A program made the position numbers and the translations under genes. Below the pieces are notes generated by a model, which searched no databases, was not told the DNA's origin, and saw only the letters and a program-made list of their open reading frames with translations. This document shows positions 30,697-35,035 of a DNA stretch of 35,035 nucleotides, piece after piece. Source of the stretch: Candidatus Pacearchaeota archaeon (GTDB lineage Archaea > Nanobdellota > Nanobdellia > Pacearchaeales > GW2011-AR1); assembly GCA_018304985.1 (NCBI GenBank), contig JAGVWP010000011.1, forward strand, positions 1-35,035. Reading direction: 5' to 3'. Position 1 is the first letter of the stretch; each line of letters begins with the position of its first letter.

Positions 30697-30798
30697 ATGA
30701 ACCTTTTAAGAATAAACCTTTGAAAAGACAAGCAAAAAACCTTAAGGTTTTAAAGGTTTCCAAAATCATATAAATAACTTTTAAAAAAGTTACAAAAA
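30697..30798 (+). repeat. Long structured upstream element, copy B
   Basis: Near-identical to 12131-12236. The inner hairpin reads AAAACC-TTAA-GGTTTT (loop TATC in copy A), and the distal hairpin AACTTTT-AA-AAAAGTT (30776-30791; loop GT in copy A). The two AACCTTT left arms, the AAAGGTT right arm and the tail CCAAAATCATATAAATAA are unchanged. It ends at the ATG of the surface protein gene. Confidence 0.65.
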
Positions 30799-33654
30799 AT
30801 GAAAAAGGGGAAGAATTTTGTTTTATTAGGAATTAGTTTAATTATAAGTGTAATTATATTTTCTTCCATGATTTCTGCGCTGACTGCTGATGTTCAGGTA
30901 AATGAAGATCCGTGGTATACTTGGAAAAAAAATAGTAGTTTTGGTGGGGCAAATTTAACTGGGTTTTATGCTCCACTACCTGTTTTTTTTGAGGGATGGG
31001 CTTCGTCGCCAAGAGATGATATTGTTAATTATAGATGGAACTTCGGAGATGGGAATATTTTAGAGGGCGCTGGAATGTTTAATTCAGCGCATGTTTATGA
31101 AATTCCTGGCAGTTACACTGCAACACTTACTATAACTGATTCAAGTGGAGCAACTTCAAGTGATTCTATACTTATAAGTGTATGGGCAAGAACAGGAAAT
31201 ATTTATTATGTTGATTCTGCAATTGGAGATGATACTTTGTATGATGGAAAATGCCAAGCAGTTAGTGAAGGTTGTGGACCTTGGAGAACTGCTACAAAAG
31301 CTTTTAGAAATATGGGAACTAAAACTTGTCCGACAGTTGGTAATGAAACTGATTGCCCTCAAACAACCTCAATATATTCTCCTGGAGATCAGATTTTATT
31401 CAAAAGAGGGCAGACTTTCTATTATGCTAATGTAACTTCTATGTGGAATGGAACAGCAATAATCAACGATAAATATACTTCTAATCCGGGACATGGGAAA
31501 GCAAAATACGGATATTTATTTGGAGCTTATGGAACTGGCAACAAACCAATAATAAAACCTGCTAATGATTTTAGTGGATATTTAATATTGGGCACTGGAA
31601 ATGGGATGGCTTGGATAACTTTTCAGGATTTAAATTTTATTGGAACTTCAGATAATGGTGTTGTTGCTGGAGAGATAATGTTTACTTCTCAAGAAACAAA
31701 TCAAATTTTATTTTTGAGAGATGATTTTAAAAATACAAGTAGGGCAATTACAGCATCAAATAGGGCGGGGCAAGATGCAGTAACTGCAACTCTTTATAAT
31801 GTTTTTAGTGGGCTATTTATTTTTGATTCTACAATTAGAGATACAGTTGAAGGAACTTCATTTTTCGCAGTTGCACATAGATTGGCATTTGTAAATACCT
31901 TAATAGATAATTCAAATAATCATCAAGTATATCTTCCTTTTTTAAATAAGGGATTTATATATAATAATATTTTTACTAGAGGAACATTTGGAGTTGAACC
32001 ATTTAGAATAAGTGGAGCAGCAGGAAATTCTTGGATTCCAAGCGACAATATTTATATTGGAAAAAATAAATTTTTAGGTTGGGTTGATCCTATAGGATGT
32101 GCGTTAACTAGCAGCCAAGCCATGGCATGTTCAACTAATTCTGATTGTGATGATGGCAATTCAATAACTAATGATGAATGTGAAAACGGTAATTTATGCA
32201 AACACTGGACTTGTAGAATACAACCTAGCCTAGATTATGTGTATCCATATTCAGGATGGGATAGGCATAATGGTGGCGGAATAAGATACCATAATCCGGG
32301 AACAATACATTTAGGCCCAAATAGTAATGAAAATCAATCTTTATCAAATATTATTTTCGAAGAAAATATTGTAACAAACGGAGAAAAGTTAATGCATATT
32401 TCTGATGTAGAAAATTTAACCTTGAGAAACAATATTTTTATGAATAACAATACAAGTCCTGATGGCGATGATGCTGCAGGCATTTATCTTACAAGCCATC
32501 ACGGATATGAAAGAAAGCCAAATAAAAATATAAAAATTATAGGCAATACATTTATAATAAAACAGGCTTCATCATTATCCCCTGGAATTATTTACATAGA
32601 AAATTATTCAAAGACAAATAATCATCCATTTGTTTATAAAAATAATCAAGATTATTTAATTAAAAACAATATTTTCTATGTTTTAGGAAGTGGAACAACT
32701 ACTAAAATGATAAAGGTTGATGTTAATGACCTTGATTTAATAAATAATATTACTTTAGATAATAATCTGTACTATTCTACAAGCGGAACTGGAGCAGAGA
32801 TTAAGTTCAGGATTGGGGCAACAAATTATAATTTAACACAATGGCAATCTTTAACAGGAGAGGATTCTAACAGCTTTTTTGCAAATCCGTTATTTATCGA
32901 TGTTAACGGTCCTGATGGAATATTTTCAGAAGATAGTGGTTTTGATGCTAATTTAAGACTATTAACAGGAAGCCCTGCAATTGGCGCTGGAGCTTATTTA
33001 GGAGCTTTGTTGTATTATGATATTGAAAGAAAAATAAGAGGAAGTTTAATGGATATAGGAGCTTATGAATTTATAAGTGATACTGGCGGAGGACCTGTAT
33101 GCCCTAATGGAATTATAGAAGCTGGAGAACAGTGTGAAGGAAGCAATTTTGGAGTTTATAATGGTTTATGTACAAATTATTCAGCAAGTTATACTTCTGG
33201 CAATTTAATTTGTTCCAATTGCTTAATTAATGTTTCAAGTTGTGTTGGTAGTTTAGCCGGATGTGGTAATGGTATATGTGATGGAACAGAAATTGCTGCA
33301 ACATGCCCTGCGGACTGCACTTCTGGAGGTGGAGGTTCTGGTGGTGGCAGTGGGGGTGGCAGTGGTGGAGATATAAGTTTGCCTCCTGTTCAATATGTTG
33401 GAAGAACTTTGACATTTAATGGTATTGTTGAGAAAAATGATGCTGCAGGAACTCCTTGTAATTTATGTGATGTAACTGCAACTCTTGGAAGCTATCAAGC
33501 AACTGATCAATCAAATTCAAATGGAGAATTTACAGCTGTGTTTAACAATGCAAATTTTACATCAGGACCGAATTTAGTTACAATAAGAGTTGAAAGATCA
33601 AGCGATAGTTTAGATAAAACTTATACTAAAGAAGTTAATGTTGAAATAATTTAA
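30799..33654 (+). CDS. Secreted PKD / right-handed beta-helix protein
   Basis: 951 residues. A signal peptide (to about residue 28) is followed by a PKD domain at about 65-130 (YRWNFGDGNILEGAG...HVYEIPGSYTATLTI) and a long right-handed beta-helix at about 135-750. The helix starts IYYVDSAIGDD...GPWRTATKAF and ends RLLTGSPAIGAGA...DIGAYEF, both typical of this class. Next come Cys motifs (CPNGIIEAGEQCEG and CGNGICDGTEIAATCPADC), a Gly/Ser linker (about 835-858) and a C-terminal beta domain resembling carboxypeptidase-regulatory folds. There is no membrane anchor. A pilin gene follows 11 nt after the stop, so the two are co-expressed. Polysaccharide or surface binding is inferred. Confidence 0.82.
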   Translation: MKKGKNFVLLGISLIISVIIFSSMISALTADVQVNEDPWYTWKKNSSFGGANLTGFYAPLPVFFEGWASSPRDDIVNYRWNFGDGNILEGAGMFNSAHVYEIPGSYTATLTITDSSGATSSDSILISVWARTGNIYYVDSAIGDDTLYDGKCQAVSEGCGPWRTATKAFRNMGTKTCPTVGNETDCPQTTSIYSPGDQILFKRGQTFYYANVTSMWNGTAIINDKYTSNPGHGKAKYGYLFGAYGTGNKPIIKPANDFSGYLILGTGNGMAWITFQDLNFIGTSDNGVVAGEIMFTSQETNQILFLRDDFKNTSRAITASNRAGQDAVTATLYNVFSGLFIFDSTIRDTVEGTSFFAVAHRLAFVNTLIDNSNNHQVYLPFLNKGFIYNNIFTRGTFGVEPFRISGAAGNSWIPSDNIYIGKNKFLGWVDPIGCALTSSQAMACSTNSDCDDGNSITNDECENGNLCKHWTCRIQPSLDYVYPYSGWDRHNGGGIRYHNPGTIHLGPNSNENQSLSNIIFEENIVTNGEKLMHISDVENLTLRNNIFMNNNTSPDGDDAAGIYLTSHHGYERKPNKNIKIIGNTFIIKQASSLSPGIIYIENYSKTNNHPFVYKNNQDYLIKNNIFYVLGSGTTTKMIKVDVNDLDLINNITLDNNLYYSTSGTGAEIKFRIGATNYNLTQWQSLTGEDSNSFFANPLFIDVNGPDGIFSEDSGFDANLRLLTGSPAIGAGAYLGALLYYDIERKIRGSLMDIGAYEFISDTGGGPVCPNGIIEAGEQCEGSNFGVYNGLCTNYSASYTSGNLICSNCLINVSSCVGSLAGCGNGICDGTEIAATCPADCTSGGGGSGGGSGGGSGGDISLPPVQYVGRTLTFNGIVEKNDAAGTPCNLCDVTATLGSYQATDQSNSNGEFTAVFNNANFTSGPNLVTIRVERSSDSLDKTYTKEVNVEII

Positions 33655-33665
33655 ACCACAAAAAA

Positions 33666-34139
33666 ATGAAAATAATGAAGTATAAAAAAATAGGCAAGAA
33701 AGGAGTAAGTCCTGTAATAATCACAGTGCTTTTAATAGCTCTTGTTATTATAGCGATTACAATTATTTCGATAGTTATAATAAATTTTGTCAAGAAAGGT
33801 GGCGGGCAAACAGAAGGAGTTTTAGATCAATATACTGGGAAGGTGGGATTTACAATAGAGCCTTTTACAACAGAAGATTTGCTGAATGACAGGATTAAGA
33901 TAATGAATACAGGAGAAAGAACACTGACAAGCTTTATTGTGAGGATAGATGGAGTGAATAAGGATATTATCAGTCAGAAAAACATAAAATCAAGGGAGAC
34001 AAGATATCTTTATTTAAAAAATCCATTCCCGTCTGGCAAACATACTCTAAGCGCAAGTTCTGCTGGAGTTAGTGATGAGAAAAACTTTAATCTAGGAGAG
34101 GACTGGCATGTTTCTATTGAAGATGGTCTGGCTGGTTAA
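33666..34139 (+). CDS. Archaeal type IV pilin
   Basis: 157 residues. KIGKKGVSPVIITVLLIALV (about 7-26) is the canonical archaeal pilin N-terminus (KKG-VSPVI). A membrane helix to about residue 41 and a GGG linker lead to a compact beta-rich domain that contains no cysteine. An in-frame ATG at 33675 is an alternative start. It lies 11 nt after the large beta-helix protein, suggesting a filament or anchor subunit that works with that protein. It is separate from the main pilus locus by more than 20 kb. Confidence 0.8.
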   Translation: MKIMKYKKIGKKGVSPVIITVLLIALVIIAITIISIVIINFVKKGGGQTEGVLDQYTGKVGFTIEPFTTEDLLNDRIKIMNTGERTLTSFIVRIDGVNKDIISQKNIKSRETRYLYLKNPFPSGKHTLSASSAGVSDEKNFNLGEDWHVSIEDGLAG

Positions 34140-34164
34140 CAGAGAATTAATTTTTGAAAACAGA

Positions 34165-34324
34165 CAATATTAAATTTTTCTATGTGAAAAATTTATGCCT
34201 TATTTATATAAAATAAGTTACTGATGCTTAATTAAACTTACTTAATAAGTTGTAAAAATCAGGTGGAGATATTGCAGTATTTTCAAAATTATTTCCGATA
34301 TCACGCTATACCTCCACCTGATTT
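34165..34324 (+). repeat. Spacer with AAATTTTTC hairpin and inverted-pair element
   Basis: 34171-34195 is TAAATTTTTC-TATGT-GAAAAATTTA, identical with its flanks to 29806-29830. 34256-34268 (AAATCAGGTGGAG) and 34312-34324 (CTCCACCTGATTT) are perfect 13-bp inverted repeats around 43 nt, each arm entering a copy of the ~50-nt element. This is the clearest inverted pair of that family. The second half continues to about 34345 (ATTCGTGTAAGTTACTGATT). No gene is seen in 34140-34434. Confidence 0.55.
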
Positions 34325-34434
34325 ATTCGTGTAAGTTACTGATTATTTGTTTAAATTAACTAATCTAATATTTTAATTGTTTTTTATATTTTCAGAATTA
34401 TATTTGATATATCAATACTCTAAAGTGACGTCCT

Positions 34435-35022
34435 CTGAAGCTTGAAAGCTTCAGCTTCCCGTTCAACTTTTTAACTTAGTCTTCCATTATCCAAACGGTT
34501 CCATGATGCGCATCCTGATTTCTTACATATTCATTCACATGTTCAATCTGCACAAAACCTACTGACGCTGCAAATCTGCCTCTACTCCATAGATGATGCT
34601 TGGGATATCTTAATTCTGCTTTTTCATGATTCAGAAAAAACAGCCTTGATGAAATTCCCTTTAGCAAATGCAGCGCTTTAGACGGAGACATTGTCATTGG
34701 AATCGACGCTGTTCCTTGTATATGTTCTGGCTGCACATTTAATTCAATCCATTTTATTCCATGCGTAAAAGCTGCTCTTCTTATGCATGCCTCAATCAAT
34801 TGCTTATATTTCCATTTTCTAAACATCTTGTATCGATATTTAGTCACCCATTCAAATTCCCACATGGAAATTCCAACATAGTGGTTTCCATGTTCATATT
34901 TATTCTCATATTTTTGATAGCTTTCGCTAATTTCTATTTGCATTTTATCCTCCGAAAGATTTATTTAGTTCGAGAAAGTTCAAACTACACTTGATAATTC
35001 AGTGAGCTGAAACAAGCTCACT
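34435..35022 (-). mobile_element. IS200/IS605-family element (tnpA only)
   Basis: One transposase gene is flanked by two hairpins: CTGAAGCTT-GA-AAGCTTCAG (34435-34454) beyond its 3' end and AGTGAGCT-GAAACA-AGCTCACT (35001-35022) before its 5' end. Subterminal hairpins, with no terminal inverted repeats, are the hallmark of IS200/IS605 single-strand transposition. The outermost cleavage sites probably lie within about 10-20 nt outside the hairpins, so the right end may fall at or past the window end. No tnpB is present between the hairpins. Confidence 0.75.
34476..34943 (-). CDS. tnpA: IS200-type Y1 transposase TnpA, HUQ variant
   Basis: 155 residues, normal for TnpA. The family architecture is clear: a beta-strand region with VGISMWEFEWVTKYRY, then NVQPEHIQGTASI (about 69-81), MSPSKALHLLKGISSRLFF (85-103), LWSRGRFAASVGFV (118-131) and HVNEYVRNQ, with the catalytic Tyr at 139 and its partner Gln at 143. 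The metal motif reads H74-I-Q76 where most relatives have H-U-H. CGGAGGATAAA upstream is a good Shine-Dalgarno. The enzyme cuts and rejoins single-stranded ends at the flanking hairpins. The Q may be tolerated as a metal ligand or mark loss of activity. Confidence 0.85.
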   Translation of the reverse strand: MQIEISESYQKYENKYEHGNHYVGISMWEFEWVTKYRYKMFRKWKYKQLIEACIRRAAFTHGIKWIELNVQPEHIQGTASIPMTMSPSKALHLLKGISSRLFFLNHEKAELRYPKHHLWSRGRFAASVGFVQIEHVNEYVRNQDAHHGTVWIMED

Positions 35023-35035
35023 TTTCATAATCAAA

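Noticed and set aside
1-35035. CRISPR array or tRNA genes
   Set aside because: The repeats are dispersed one per spacer, palindromic and not regularly spaced, so they are not CRISPR. No T-arm/anticodon-arm arrangement for a tRNA was found on either strand.

Overview
The window looks like part of the chromosome of a small-genome archaeon, most likely a DPANN member (Woesearchaeota/Pacearchaeota-like). This rests on an archaeal-type SRP RNA, archease and archaeal RtcB, many proteins with archaeal type IV pilin N-termini, the archaea-specific pairing of DUF2073 with a COG3364-type Zn-ribbon protein, TATA-box promoters with leaderless or nearly leaderless starts, and very A+T-rich DNA. The lineage is inferred; no marker gene settles it.

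Layout. 1-32 is the start of a Zn-ribbon gene leaving the window on the minus strand, followed by the SRP RNA (about 143-398). 674-2027 holds two toxin-antitoxin pairs, AbrB/RelE (+) and VapBC (-), each with a palindrome at its promoter. 2199-11771 is a type IV pilus-like locus: two pilin-like genes; a minus-strand group of three pilins and the secretion ATPase; and a plus-strand operon with a newly called 54-residue coiled-coil protein, two T2SSF membrane proteins, a pilin-like protein carrying an inserted beta-rich domain, and another pilin. 11832-13731 has a DUF378 membrane protein, an HExxH protein and archease. 14021-17125 encodes two secreted proteins, followed by RtcB. 19009-25674 has an AbrB-like/nucleotidyltransferase fusion, a 1227-residue beta-helix surface protein and an AbiE-like regulator/nucleotidyltransferase pair. 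25727-30527 is a PKD membrane protein followed by an Era-like GTPase, DUF2073 and the Zn-ribbon protein. 30799-34139 is a PKD/beta-helix secreted protein coupled to a pilin. The window ends in an IS200-like element with both end hairpins visible.

How the genes fit together. Archease and RtcB are the two partners of RNA ligation and lie about 3.6 kb apart. The pilus ATPase, membrane proteins and pilins form one machine; no prepilin peptidase is visible. The surface proteins (LamG, PKD, beta-helix) suggest investment in contact with a host or neighbouring cells. Two of them share a C-terminal Cys-Pro-Val/Leu-Pro-Phe-Phe plus membrane-helix signature that looks like an anchoring or sorting signal.

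The most unusual feature is between the genes. At least four families of short structured repeats fill most spacers: (1) AACCTTT/AAAGGTT elements just upstream of start codons, including two roughly 100-nt near-identical copies whose changes fall mostly in predicted loops; (2) GAACC/GGTTC hairpins plus TTTATGAACTCTCCTTTTAA after stop codons; (3) a 9-10 bp TAAATTTTTC/GAAAAATTTA hairpin; (4) an A+T-rich element of about 50 nt, sometimes in inverted pairs. No CRISPR array or tRNA gene was seen.
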